31,572 nucleotides of DNA from Pholiota molesta (lineage: Eukaryota; Basidiomycota; Agaricomycetes; Agaricales; Strophariaceae). Within the stretch, counting starts at the first letter, position 1. Each line of letters starts with the position of its first letter. The translations under genes and the position numbers were made by a program. Location: positions 1-31,572 of the forward strand of contig JACGCK010000374.1 of the NCBI GenBank assembly GCA_014925825.1, given 5' to 3'. The notes under the pieces were generated by a model. It was not told the origin of the DNA. It saw nothing but the letters and a program-made list of their open reading frames with translations, and made no database searches. Shown here piece by piece: positions 1-10,876 of this stretch.

Positions 1-238
1 CGCTCGACGCGATTCTGCGCCACGTCTGGGCGCTGGAAGACAAGGCGCCCGAGGCCGTCGTGGCGGATGTGGACCCGGAGAACGAGGCTTCTTGCGCTTC
101 TCAGGAAGCTGGGGTTCAAGGAGGTGGCAGCGCGAAGAGGACGTATGAGACGCATTTAGGGTGGAGGATAGTGTGTTTCTCGAGGCTAGAAGACCCGCAG
201 AGGTGGAGATGGAAGACGGAGAGATAGAGGATGCTTAG
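1..238 (+). pseudogene. GNAT acetyltransferase-like gene, 3' end, frame-broken
   Basis: Only the 3' end lies in the window, and no single frame is open throughout. Frame 3 gives VVADVDPENEAS, frame 1 then gives LALLRKLGFKEVA, frame 3 returns with KRTYETHLGW, and frame 2 finishes with DSVFLEARRP and an acidic tail EVEMEDGEIEDA before TAG at 236-238. Read together these match the end of a GNAT (RimJ-like) domain. The NxAS..LLxKLGF motif forms part of the acetyl-CoA binding site, and a GW-DSV strand is usual near the end of fungal members. The second and third breaks (about 136 and 166) are each explained by one missing base in an A or G run; the first (about 93) needs two missing bases or one extra. 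The family call comes from the motif only. Pseudogene versus assembly error is open. Confidence 0.5.
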
Positions 239-749
239 CTATGTTGGTTTTACTTTCTTGTTGTTTTGTTTTGTGGATTTGTAATTTGTTCATAATATGG
301 ATCCGGGCACATTTTATGATTGCGTTCAGGGAAATTTTCCCTAGTAGCTGCACTGCTGCTGCAGAAAGAAAAATTTCAGATGTTCTTGATAGGTGTAGAA
401 GCCTCCAGTATTCCAGTTTAGATACGCAGAGCACCGTCCGAAAGCATGATCAAGCACAAGGAACTTGCGCCAGATGGCAGCCAACATAGAATACAAGCCA
501 TTGAGATGGCCCACATAGTAATCTCAATGGGTATGATAGAAGCAGCTTGTAGAGACAGTCTAGAGCAGAGATCAGAGTCAGAGTAGAGCAAAACCAAGAG
601 AGAAAGCCGAAACAATCTGAATAAAAAAGTCCTCACCCTCCCGGACCGTCCCGGACCGCTGGCGTGTCCTCCTTTCGCCAGCTCGTTGAAACGCCAAACT
701 AAGTATTGCTGCTCATTGCCTCCCCATCTCATTTTAACGCCTCTCCTAT
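239..749. other. Intergenic stretch, no gene seen
   Basis: This stretch follows the GNAT stop codon. It is AT-rich at 240-340, probably 3' UTR and terminator sequence. No open frame shows a family motif or a plausible exon pattern, and no repeat was noticed. Confidence 0.4.
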
Positions 750-1091
750 ATGGTCAAACGCAAGGCAACTCTGCCACTCAAAATTTAAAATGCAGAGCGT
801 GAGCGCCTGGAAAAAGAGAAGTTGCGAAGCGCAACATGGAAGAAAACAAACACCAGCTTGAAGTTGTGCAGCGCACCGGGAAACACGAGCTTGTCTTGCG
901 GCTGCGTTTCACCACAATACCAGATCTGGAAAAGCAGCTTCTGCTGAAGGAGGACGAAGCGTACGTTGAGACCTGCTGAGGATGGTGTTCCATGGCCGGG
1001 TAACGTCGAGCGATATCTGAAGGGTTGTGGCGAAGCGACGGGGATTAGCGGGGATTCCGGTGCAAAAATTGTCGAAGAGGGAGAGGGATAA
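750..1091 (+). pseudogene. Possible broken coding stretch, charged and helix-rich
   Basis: An ATG at 750 opens a short frame (MVKRKATLPLKI, then TAA). Directly after the stop the same frame continues as a charged helix-like segment, AERERLEKEKLR. It then shifts at about 834 into MEENKHQLEVVQRTG...LLKEDEAYVET and shifts again into a frame ending KIVEEGEG with a stop at about 1089-1091. The high Glu/Lys content suggests decayed or mis-sequenced coding DNA. No family is recognised, and chance open frames cannot be excluded. Confidence 0.2.
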
Positions 1092-1187
1092 ACCTGTTAT
1101 TGTGCGCTCAGGTATTTTTATTTTTATTTTTGGTACATGTAATGGAAGAAGAATCGTCGGACTGACTTGGTGATTTGCGCTACATAG

Positions 1188-1225
1188 TGGGGGTGGGCAT
1201 GGCCCGGTTGCGCGGCGTTTTGTTT
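1188..1225 (+). repeat. Left terminal inverted repeat of hAT-like element
   Basis: The first 23 bases match the right end exactly in reverse complement. Mismatches are at repeat positions 24, 32 and 36. The direct repeat TACATAG lies just outside. Confidence 0.8.
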
Positions 1226-1759
1226 GCCGGTGTTTGGCGTCACTCAGAGCAGACTCTCGAAGTGTCCGACTCTAATAACTCATGTTCCACAAGTTCTACC
1301 ATATATTTTATGTATCTACATATATAACAAGTCTAAAATGAAAAGGTTGGCCAGAGGAATAAGTGAATGACGCGTTAGAAGGGTGTTATCTCCTATGATC
1401 ATCCACCTTATCTCAATAACAAGGATTGCAACAGGCAAATCCTCTGGCCAAAACTCGAAGCTTTATACAAAGAAACCTCTTGAGGTCAAAGTTTACCATA
1501 ATAGTGCGTTTGTGCTGACTTATATCCCATTCTGTCCAGGCGCGTAATTAGAGCGTGACATCGCGTGACATGTCGTGTCGTGAGGGGGTGATGAGGGTCG
1601 AAAAACTGCCCTCGGAAAAGATCTAAGCTCATTTTTTCAATCAAAACAATACTAGAAAGCATGATCCAGTAGTTTATGATGCTCCTAATTAATGTTTCTA
1701 ATATTTTGTGCCCAAGGAAGCACCATAATCAACTTGATGCACCTATAATTGACAAATAA

Positions 1760-2131
1760 TTGATCCATAATGGGTCAAAAGAAATCATATTGGAGGGAAG
1801 GAAGAAGCAGCCAAAAGAGACCAGGTTAAACCGACATAATAGAAAGGACAATATCTCCTTGAAGAAACAGCTCACCTTCAACGTGGAATCAACATACCAC
1901 CGAAATTACACACAGGCATTTGTGGATGCCTTGATGCAAGCAGATAATCATGAACAAATCATGCGCAAAGCTCAGGAGGTGGATTCCAGTGGCCTGGAGG
2001 CTAAACGGCGAAAGGAGCAGGTCAAACCATCAAATACGATTTACGTCTTCCAGGATTATGGTGGAGATACTAATTTTCCAAAGATAAAGAGAGACCGGGG
2101 CAACCGAAACAACAAAGAAATTCTTCTCTGA
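1760..2131 (+). CDS. Unrecognised open frame inside the hAT-like element
   Basis: An open frame of about 123 codons lies between the two inverted repeats. It is Lys/Arg/Asn-rich, with segments such as YTQAFVDALMQADNHEQIM and SNTIYVFQDYGG. There is no ATG near its 5' end; the first in-frame ATG is in ALMQADN. A complete single-exon gene is therefore unlikely. It could be an exon of a degraded transposase, a captured host fragment or a chance frame. No hAT dimerisation (hATC) motif or BED zinc finger is visible. Confidence 0.25.
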   Translation: MIHNGSKEIILEGRKKQPKETRLNRHNRKDNISLKKQLTFNVESTYHRNYTQAFVDALMQADNHEQIMRKAQEVDSSGLEAKRRKEQVKPSNTIYVFQDYGGDTNFPKIKRDRGNRNNKEILL

Positions 2132-2470
2132 GCTTCCTTAAAGTGATATCGAGACCGGATTGACGGAGGAGGGAAAATAATTGAATGATCCATCCTAAAG
2201 ATCCTTAGTGAGCTTGAGAAATCGGATGAACCAGAGGGTGGCTGGGAAGAGGTGGAGATGTGGCCATTGAGATGTGATTACAATGATTTCATTAATATTT
2301 AGCAATATTTACACTATATACAGCATTCTTAATGTAGTGTACCATACCTTAGGTCAAATTCAATGCTTGGATGATGAAAACAAGGCAGAGCGGGGCGTGT
2401 ATAGAGGTAGAGACAGGTAGCAAGAGCAAAGATAGCGATCGGTCATCTTTTCGCGACTGTTCTGCTTACT

Positions 2471-2508
2471 AATCAACACGCCGCTCAACCGGGCCATGCC
2501 CACCCCCA
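2471..2508 (-). repeat. Right terminal inverted repeat of hAT-like element
   Basis: Reverse complement of the left end at 35 of 38 positions. It ends CCCACCCCCA and is followed at once by the second copy of TACATAG (2509-2515). Confidence 0.8.
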
Positions 2509-2515
2509 TACATAG

Positions 2516-3197
2516 ATGGAGAAAGTGCTGCAGCAGCGCTTTCTAGGCCCGGCTGTCAGCGACACTATTGGGATATCGAGGGCCGGTCTGCAAGCGCCCA
2601 TAGTTTCCCTACCGGTGTAGAAAAGGTATGTCGTATTCACTCTTAGCAGTGCATAGCTTGCAATATCAAATACATTCCGATTTCCCTCTTATAGCTAGAG
2701 CTCTGCAAACCTCTCTCTTTGTTCTTGTACAATGACGAACAATAGGGTCTGATCACCATCAACATATCTGAAGTAATTGAAGGTTCTAATAGAAGTGGAG
2801 CTCTGTGGGAGCGCCTGACTTGGGGAATTTTCGGCCGGGTATACAATCATCGAGGCGATTGCGACCTCTATGCACTCATCGGATAAATCTAGATGTGAGT
2901 GCCTTTGGGATCATGAAGTTATCTTGAATGTTGGTAGAGTATACTCATACGATCTTATGTTTGTGTCCGCGCAGCAGCTCTAACCAGAGAGGAAAGGATG
3001 TTGAGATGAGGCCCATGCGCGCGTGAAACTGTACATCAAACGTTGCGACCACTCGTTCTCCGAAGATCCCTATCGTCGTCAAGTTGCTGATAATCTCTCA
3101 GACGAATTTGTCAGAAATCTCACGAAACTGACAAGCGTTGATTCACTTTCCAGCACTTTCCTGTGCATTCTGACGTTTCATGCAACGTCTAGTCACC
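2516..3197. other. Intergenic stretch upstream of the UDP-glycosyltransferase
   Basis: No gene is supported here. The region runs from the transposon's target duplication to the TATA box of the next gene and presumably carries that gene's upstream control sequences. No clear repeat or motif was recognised. Confidence 0.4.
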
Positions 3198-3205
3198 TAT
3201 AAAAT
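3198..3205 (+). promoter_or_regulatory. TATA box of the UDP-glycosyltransferase gene
   Basis: TATAAAAT lies 58 bp upstream of the ATG at 3256, a usual spacing for a fungal core promoter. Confidence 0.5.
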
Positions 3206-3255
3206 AACGAGCTTCTTTCCCACAAATTCCAAAGCAAGGTGAACACCGAAGTAAC

Positions 3256-5438
3256 ATGTCGCACACCAAGACCACCCATTTGATCCTTCTGGCGATCCCA
3301 GCGTGGGGTAAGCATTTCGATGCTAGATCTGATGGAGCGATAACATACTAACAACATATATGCAATCTTCCTTTCCGACTGTTAGGCCATGTCAGACCTT
3401 TGTTAGCATTGGCTTCAAGGCTGGTGCTGGAACGCGATGACCTCGTCCTCACTGTCATTCTTGGCCCAACCGTGATCGAAAAAGCACTTTCGGACGTTGC
3501 GACCCAATTCCCAGATGAATCGCAAGCGCATCTTCGCGATCGCATTAGGTGATTAGCTCTCGCTAAAGACGCCGTGATAGAAGATAATCGTTAACACTGG
3601 TTTCTATCTTCCCATAGGATTGTGGCGGCCTTCGACACGCAGGAACTTGATCTGTTCAAGGTTATGGGCGAGCTCGTTGGCGCGTATCCACCCGTATATC
3701 AGACTCTCCTTGAGGAAAAGCCGATTACTTGCGCGAAGACAGGAACCACATTCGAGGCGGTCCCAGCGCCAACCGCCGTCATTATGGATGTAAGCCCTCC
3801 ATGATTTAATTTAAATGATAATTAAATGTATAGATTACTTGGCTTCTTTCAGTTCTTTGCCTTGCCCCAGCTACGCCTCACACGGAAGATCACTGGAAAT
3901 TCAGTATCTGTTTTAGCGTTCATCTCTTCCAGCGCTGCAGCTGCTACCTACATCTCTGGTCCACCAAAGTTTGGCGGCTTTGGTGATTTAGAGGAACGCG
4001 CTCAAGCAGAGGCACAAAGGACGGGCAGATCAGCTGATGAAATCAGTGAGGAGGTACGAACATCCTCTGGATTTTAACTGCGTTTCGATTTTAAGCTAAT
4101 TAACATATTCATTTACAAGATACTCCGCACAGCTAGTGGGGAGCTTATCAAGGTGCCTGGGATCCCCTCGATGTACGATTATGAGGCCTTCCCGCAGATT
4201 GTAAGCCGGAGGTGAATACCATAAGTTGACTTGCTGACGCCGTAGCCTTCAGCTTCCTGTGAAGCGTCCAGCGTCACCCTTATATATATCTGCGACTTCG
4301 TAAGTGGCTCAGATCCTGTCTCTTTTATCGATTTCAACTCGTCTATTAAATTTCTTTTCTGCAGATTCTTCAAGGAAAGCGATGGAATGATCATCACCAC
4401 CTCTGATGAATATGAGAACCCATTATCAGTAGCATCCATGCGATCTTGGCTCTCTACTTGGGGCAAGACCACATACGCCATTGGCCCCTTGATGCCTATC
4501 GGATATGGTAGCAACTCTATCAGCAACAGAGGTGATACTGCAGTCGAAACGTTCTTGGAGAAGTCCCTCCAAAAGTACGGAGAGAAATCTGTTCTTTTCG
4601 TAAGTCAATTGTCTTCCTCTACATATTTGATCCTCTCTCCTTACCTGCCTTGACTAGATATCTTTTGGAACCGTCTTCTGGCCAACAAAGTCTGAGTATG
4701 TCGACGAGCTTATAGATGCGCTCATCGAGAAGGAGTTGCCTTTCGTACGTGGTTTTTATGCTCCCTGATATTTCTTTCATCCTCATTGTAAAATATTAGC
4801 TCTTCTGCTATGCGTCTCCCTTCGCAAAGATATCCGATGAAAGTCAAAAGAAAGTAGAATCTTCGGGCTTGGGTCTGCTGACCAAATGGGCCCCGCAGCA
4901 ATATGTTTTAACCCATAAGGTGCGGAGGACCCAATGTATAAATCGTCATGGATACTGTATGCTCACTGGGAAATGTTAGTCCATTGGCTGGTTCTTAACC
5001 CACGGAGGTCATGGAGGACTCACGGAAGCGCTCGCCAGTGGCATTCCCCTGTAAGTCTTCCAGTTCCTGGCATCACAGAAAACCAAGCTGACACCCAGCG
5101 ACAGAATCGGCTGGCCTTTCACTGGCGACCAGCCTATCGGGATTGCCTCCCTTACAGAAGACAAGAGGGTCGCCATCGAGCTCGTGGAAGTGCGCACGGG
5201 CGAGCACGGGCTCAAGCCGATCCGTCGGCTCGGCGACCGTGCGCCCCAGGGCACGCGCGCGGCCGTGGGGCGCGAGCTCAGGGAGGTGATCGACCAGGTG
5301 CGCGGGCCGAAGGGCGCAGAGATGGCGCAGAATGCGGCGCGCGTGAAGGAGGCGATCGCGCATGCCTGGGAGGAGGGCGGGGTAGGGAAGAGGGAGCTCC
5401 ATGCGTTTTTGGCGAAGTTTGTCGATCGCACCGCTTAA
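3256..5438 (+). CDS. UDP-glycosyltransferase (GT1 family), 11 exons
   Basis: Exons: 3256-3307, 3386-3548, 3618-3789, 3853-4053, 4120-4200, 4253-4299, 4365-4599, 4658-4744, 4800-4919, 4980-5050, 5105-5438. They sum to 1563 nt (520 residues) with all phases consistent. The enzyme should move a sugar from a UDP-sugar to a small acceptor such as a sterol, phenolic or other metabolite. The N-terminal half has GHVRPLLALASRL, with His19 as the likely catalytic base. Residues 376-419 form a 44-residue PSPG-type donor-sugar box, from WAPQQYVLTHK to GWPFTGDQ. The plant HCGWNS core is replaced by HGGHGG. The last exon is GC-rich and strongly charged. No signal peptide or membrane anchor is evident, so a cytosolic location is likely. 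Acceptor and sugar specificity cannot be read from the sequence. The exon 6 and exon 11 acceptors were chosen to keep the frame and family motifs. Confidence 0.88.
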
Positions 5439-5484
5439 TCGCGCTGCGTGAATCCGGAATACAACCCAACACCTTGTACTTAGT

Positions 5485-6226
5485 ATGATGTGTTTTATGG
5501 CACGTTCTGGACTCGTTCATTGTGCCTTGGCCGTTTTTGGTGGTTCTGCTGACCCAATTCCAAAAGATGTTATATCGCTTCCATTCCTCAAATCACTACG
5601 CATCGTTGAATCGTGTCCTTCAATCTCGACATTATTTAGATCATTTGCTACTCTTCTTGAACTCCGGGGAATATCCTACCATACTAAAGAACATCCTTCA
5701 GATGAACGACAATCCCCTTTGTCGCACCAATCAGATAATTTGTCTTTCTTGTGAATCCACTGCTTTCACCACGGGCGATCTCAGTACCATATTTGCACTC
5801 CTCCCGAGTTTAACACACCTCGTTGACGAAAATGAACGCTTTTTGAGCAACCGTAGTTCCTTACAAGAAATTCACGGAAAGGTGTTCCTCGACCTGTTGG
5901 CCTCTTCACTCGACGACGGCGAAATGCGTTGTCCGCGTTTGCAAATGGTGCATATCGACAAGCTCAATAATCTCAGCGATGCCACCATTCTTTCCTTTAT
6001 CCAGAGCAGGATGCGTGCGAGCCAGTCTCCGATTGGGAACGTCAAACCGCACAGAGAATTTCGCACAAAGCTTTCCCGGGTGATGGGAGTTGTTGACATT
6101 CGCGCTGAACTTTTGGATTACATCGGGACGTTGAAGCTGAGTCTCGTTTATCGCCCTAGGCCCCCGCAACAGAAGAATCCTGATAACGGCAGGGAGGTCC
6201 CAGACCTTCATGCAAGCATGATATGA
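5485..6226 (+). pseudogene. F-box/LRR protein relic, 5'-truncated and frameshifted
   Basis: Two overlapping frames together resemble the C-terminal LRR-like half of basidiomycete F-box proteins. The first runs from about 5488 and contains SGLVHCALAVFGGSADPIPK and SLPFLKSLRIVESCPSISTL. Near 5715-5750 the similarity moves to another frame with FTTGDLSTIFALLPSLTHLV. That frame continues through MRCPRLQMVHIDKLNNLSDA and ILSFIQSRMRAS to the stop near 6224. The F-box and first half are absent, because the UDP-glycosyltransferase gene ends only about 50 bp upstream. This looks like a partial gene copy that has decayed. The family call rests on the CPRLQ..HI.....SD..ILSFIQSR pattern. Confidence 0.55.
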
Positions 6227-6355
6227 TTGCTATACATCGCTAGCTTCCTGTCGGATTCTGATTTTCTAGCAGTGTGTATCCGGAAATGGCATTTTAGCCT
6301 TCGAACCAGTATTTGAATTGCTTCTGGATTGTAATTATATCGGTTACTCATGGGA

Positions 6356-8344
6356 TTACAGATTGGTCCATTGGCGTAGTAACTCATCCGCATGTTCTTC
6401 CTCCTCTGTTGATACATCCACACCCAAGAGTCCTTTATTTCCATGAGAATCGCTCACTGGCAATGGGAAAGTATACGTACCGGTTTCTAAAACATTTTGA
6501 TGAAATGGATGCACCGCTGACCGCTGAAGATCGCTGGACTCTGGCATCAGTACATCGGTCTGCCTCAGCCTCTTCGCTATCGGAGCCCAGTTCGCTATTG
6601 TATCTGGTTGGTTGCGCTGTAACTCGGACTCCAGAGCCATTACCCGGGCGTTGTCGACTTCCGGGAGCACATACGCCTCGTCCTCCGAACAGACATCAGA
6701 GCCATCGCCCATTGATACATCCGAATCATCGTCATAATGCATGGGATCCCATTCGATCTGATCTCCAGATAGTCCTAACACTTTGAGCGATGCCCAATCC
6801 TCGTCAGAGAGCGACTTGCGCGCCCCACATACGGTGATTGCCACAGACATCCGAGGACATGCACACGATCGAAGCATCCGTACGAAAGCTTGGGTAGAGA
6901 AGTTGGTGCAATTGCGGATGTGTATCTCGTGCCAAGAGCTTTTCCCTTTGGAGGCGTTCCACACCGTTCCCATTAGGTCGAATACTTTGTCGCTAAGACC
7001 AGGACAATCAGTGATTGTCATTAGATCCCCTTCCCAGCGGCGGAAGAAGTAGATCATGTCGTCCTCTTTCATATTGATCAATTCAACTTCGAGAAAGTGC
7101 AAGTCGCTGAGATCGTGTTCATTCGACAAGTCGCATTCCTCTATTACGACATGACGGGGGCGTAGCTGTTGCGCCGCCATTATCAACTTGGAGTCCACGC
7201 AGGTGAAGCGCAGTAAGTCATGTAGGAGAGGCGGGGCCATTCCCTTCTTCGGAGATCCGGGTGAAAATTCGACGTTTACGAAAGCCACCTCTACCTGGGT
7301 AAATTTCTTCAGATTTTCTAGGACACCGTGGCATGTAACGTCGAGTGATTTTGGTTCCTCGATCTCCGGATGCCTACCAAGGTTCGCTCGATAGTTTTGT
7401 ACCTCGAGGGAGGTGGAAGATAGTGAATTTGGCATATACATCGACGCCAACAGGTAGTTCCGTCCATTAAGAACCAATTTATGTAGATGGGCACCTTCCA
7501 TTTCATCATCCAAAGGGGTGCCTGAACGAATGGCCGTTAAACGAGACTCAAACACTGAATCCATTCCAACGACGTCGTCCAACGGGTCGTGAGTTTCCTG
7601 ACTCTTGAGCTGAAGTGATGTAAGGTAGCATGAAATAGTGGGAAAATCTCTGATCAGGCAGGGGAGCGACGTTGCATATCGGACATCATAATTGATGAGA
7701 GTACATCGATGGAAATGAGGAGAAAGGGCCTTGGTATATTGTTCGATGAGCGAGCGCTCACGAGCGTAGTGACGCTCAAACCCCACGTTTCCGACATACA
7801 CTTCGATTTGCAGGTTACGCGACCAGAGTAGATACTCTTCAAGAGCTGATGGAGGGATATGTACGCCTGGAATTCTGGACACGATAATTCTAGTCCAAAA
7901 TTCAGGCTGGAGCGAGAGGACGCCCCTCCATTGGTGGCACACCTGAGCTGGTGCGTACGGAAAGATGGTGTTTCGAGAGCGATCGATACCTCGTTCCTCG
8001 CAATCGCAAAAAGTTGGGGTGTGGTGATGAGCATAGTGGGTAAGGGGGAAGGTGTTGCGCTTCGCAGCAGCAAAAACTAGCTTGAAAATCCAGAGCAGGA
8101 GCTCCGCCGGCAATGAAGTTATTCCCGTTCGGTTTGGGGAGTGGCGCCATCTCGAAGATTCGGCGCTGGCAGGAGAAGCCTGCCTATCTTCAGGTCTCTG
8201 AGTCACCAGTATATGTCCGAAGAGAGAGAGATAGATCTCTTCCTAACAACAAGTCATTAGGCAGTGACTGCAACTCCAGCGCCGAATAGATTATCGAGAG
8301 ATTCGAAATAAGCTCACTTCCTGATGATCCCGAGACGTTTCCAT
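6356..8344 (-). CDS. F-box protein (F-box 1)
   Basis: The main exon is 6356-8242. Its frame has no ATG near the 5' end, so a short first exon is proposed at 8318-8344 (METSRDHQE). It is joined through an intron at 8243-8317 with a GTGAGC donor, TTAG acceptor and a CTAATGAC branch-point-like site. This frame can also be extended upstream to an ATG at 8471-8473. The N-terminus carries an F-box: GITSLPAELLLWIFKLVFAA, then a gap, then CHQWRGVLSLQPEFWTRI. This segment normally binds Skp1 in an SCF ubiquitin ligase. The rest is a degenerate LRR-like region, and near the end is an acidic stretch YDDDSDVSMGDGSDVCSEDE. The substrate is unknown. The main exon is secure; the first exon is inferred. Confidence 0.75.
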
Positions 8345-8638
8345 TAGCAATATATCGCAGGTGATAGTTGTTTGAATAATGTCAAGATATCCCAAGCGTA
8401 TGCTTTCTGAAACTGAAAGAGAGATGGTAGCAAGATAGTGTACATGATAGAGTGCGAAAATGCATGCTTCCATCACCTTTGTGCAAATTCAGGCTCCGCA
8501 TCTTTAAAATTTGACCATGACAAAAGTTGTCGTCACTTACAGTAGATTATCCCAAAAATTATCCGACGAATCGATGCGCAAAACACAGGAAGCATATATA
8601 ACTCGTTCTGAAAACCGTATAGCATCCAATACCACAAA

Positions 8639-10499
8639 TCATACGGCATCGCTCTTTCCAAACAGTCTCCTAAAGCGCATCCATATAAACGCGAAAAACC
8701 GCTTCTCCCCGAAATCAGACATCTCCTGATCCTCTGCCAATATACCAGACGTATCGTGAGGGAACAAAATCGTCCGCCGGTGCTCCGTAAACGTGAGCTT
8801 GCCTAACGGCAGCGGATGCGAGCTGGAAACGACAGTGGAGAGAATGTAGTCTCGCGACGACGACTCGGACGAATAGCCGCCATCGGCTGCGTCCGTACGC
8901 GTGATTCGGTCCACCCACGCATCTCCCTTCTCTCCGTTCTCCCGCAGACGGCCCCACACGGCGCTGTACATCCCTGTCCAGTAGATGCCATAGCCAATCT
9001 CCATGCGCTGTATTTTGGGATGTCGGCTGGCGAACTTTTCCATAAAGCAGGCGGCGTCGTGTTCTTGTCCAGTAAGGTCCAGCTTGGGGCTGCCGAGACG
9101 TGTCGAGAGATTGATGTATCTAACATTCGGTGGCAATGATATTTTATCCAGCATACTGTACAACGCCTAGTAAATATAAGTTATTAACGACGCGTCACGG
9201 AATGCGGGGCAGAGTACGCACCGAAACAGCCGGAGACGGCCTCATTGAATGTGTTAGCGGCACGTCCTTCGGTGGGCTATCCTGCGATTGGATGATGATA
9301 TTCTCCAACCGGCTGAATGGAGCAAAAACCTCTAAAAGATCGAGCGTGATATCGAGGACTGTGATTTTCAGACATCGCAGGCTATCAACGGTACTCGTCT
9401 CCGCAAGGCTAGACAGCGATGCCACCAGGGCATCGGGGTCGCATACGGCCGGTGGATCGTCGAATCCCCACAACACAATGTTCTGCAGAGGCTGGCGGGA
9501 GAATTGCATGATATGGGTGTAGGGACCCTCGTATTTCGTCAACAACGGAAGTATTGTCGCTGGGAGGTTGTCGATGACAGCATCCCGTGGTCTTTCGTCA
9601 GAGGAAGGCGGAAGTATACACAATGACTCCAGAGCAGGGCAATGCTCCAGGGCGAGGATGAAGGCTGGATGAGTGACAGATGCAAACGGTATTTTGAGGG
9701 CTCGTAAGCCGTACGTCATCTGGGAGAGGATGGAGAGAACGTGGCGGGCGGTATCGGCCCTAGGGACGGATATTGATTGGATGACGTCCGGCTGAATAAC
9801 ATAGTGCAGTGCGAGATCACTGACACCAGTAGACCGTTCCTCGTGGATAGAAACTTGATTGGTCACCCGACCCTCCCAAGGCCAATGATCCAGGTCAAGG
9901 TGGACTATACAAGGAAAGGGTGAGAGAAGAGAGAGGGGAATGGTAGAGGAATTTAGCCAAAGTTTCCTGATCGACAATGACTGAATGATAATCCACCACT
10001 CCGGCGTAATGTCGATACAATGCCACGAGAGTGTCGATAAATTCGGAAAGAGGGGCAATGCGTCGAGGACTGTGTCGATAATTGAGCTTGGCTCTAAATC
10101 ATCTTGTAGACTCCGCGCCGGGAACCCCGATCGTGTATAGGGCGATATCCAGCAATGGTGGACTCCATGAGCGATGTGCGGCAGTTTGAAATACTCCAAC
10201 CGTTCTTTGCAGCGTTCAAGGTAAGTGCGTGGACGAAGGATTGGTCTATCGGCGTTGTATGAGAGCAGGAATGGTGATACGTCCAACACCGAGAACAGAA
10301 GCGGCTGCGCCAAGTAACGAAACACACCACATGTTAGCGATACCGATCGCAAATCCTGTGGGTTGAGATACGGGAAGACCAACAACCAAATCTCTGGAAA
10401 TAATATGGGAAGGGTATATGATGGTTGAACGATGGTCACTGTGCTCTTTGACGAGAGCCGACTGCTTGACCTCGTAGTGGGGGTAGGGGTGGAAGCCAT
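8639..10499 (-). CDS. F-box protein (F-box 2), two exons
   Basis: Exon 1 is 9222-10499 and exon 2 is 8639-9166, with a 55 bp GT-AG intron in phase 0. The first real ATG is at 10497-10499 (MASTPTPTTRSS). An F-box near residues 30-75 reads LPILFPEIWLLVFPYLNP, then LRSVSLTCGVFRYLAQPLLF. The middle holds weak LRR-like strands (LSTLSWHCIDITPEWWIII, ALKIPFASVTHPAFILALEHC). The C-terminal exon has INLSTRLGSPKLDLTGQEHD. Expected role is substrate choice in an SCF ubiquitin ligase; the target is unknown. The neighbouring F-box genes lie in the same orientation, but the proteins are not obviously close copies of each other. Confidence 0.78.
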
Positions 10500-10876
10500 T
10501 CTGGGTCTCGGAAACAAAGCACTAATCAGGTCTGCCAGTGGGCAGAGTCAATCAGGAGGACCAGGGTAGGATATGTGGGTATCGAAGTCTTTTAAGTAAA
10601 CCTGTGCACGCGGGGAGGAGACATATGAGACCGAAGAATTCTCGTTGGATGACCGTATGGCTGACAGCCAAGATGTGTGGCCAATCGTCGAAGACTGACG
10701 GAGGATGACAAAGCGTTGTGGTGCTTGTTGTGCACGTGCACGTATATTAGCTTCAACCAATTTGGAGCCATTCCAAAACTCTTCTCAAGCTCTTCTCTTC
10801 CTATGAATACCAGGATGGCAGTCAGAAACATTAATGCAAGCAAAGCAAAACAATCCACCGACCATTCTTGTGATAC
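10500..10876. other. Intergenic stretch between F-box 3 and F-box 2
   Basis: No gene is supported. It holds the 3' side of F-box 3 and the upstream region of F-box 2. A perfect palindrome TGCACGTGCA (10731-10740) contains the E-box core CACGTG, a possible bHLH factor site, but no further evidence of function is visible. Confidence 0.35.

Larger units (their letters stand above)
1181..2515. mobile_element. hAT-like DNA transposon (non-autonomous), with target duplication
   Basis: The element proper spans about 1188-2508 (1.32 kb). Its ends are inverted repeats of 38 bp (1188-1225 and 2471-2508) that match at 35 of 38 positions. Both begin TGGGGGTGGGCATGGCCCGG. The flanks carry the direct repeat TACATAG (1181-1187 and 2509-2515). 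If the duplication is counted as 8 bp, 7 of 8 positions match (1180-1187 and 2508-2515). A 7-8 bp duplication and a tip of the GGGGTGGGCA..GCCCGG kind are typical of the hAT superfamily. No transposase was recognised inside, so it is probably a non-autonomous or deleted copy. The TIRs and duplication are read directly; assignment to hAT is inference. Confidence 0.75.

Noticed and set aside
4934..5488. 184-codon + strand frame, Arg/Ala-rich
   Set aside because: It is an alternative frame of the last UDP-glycosyltransferase exons; the spliced model with the PSPG-type box is far better supported.
6313..6786. 157-codon + strand frame
   Set aside because: It is antisense to the acidic C-terminus of F-box 1 and has His/Pro-rich composition typical of a shadow frame.
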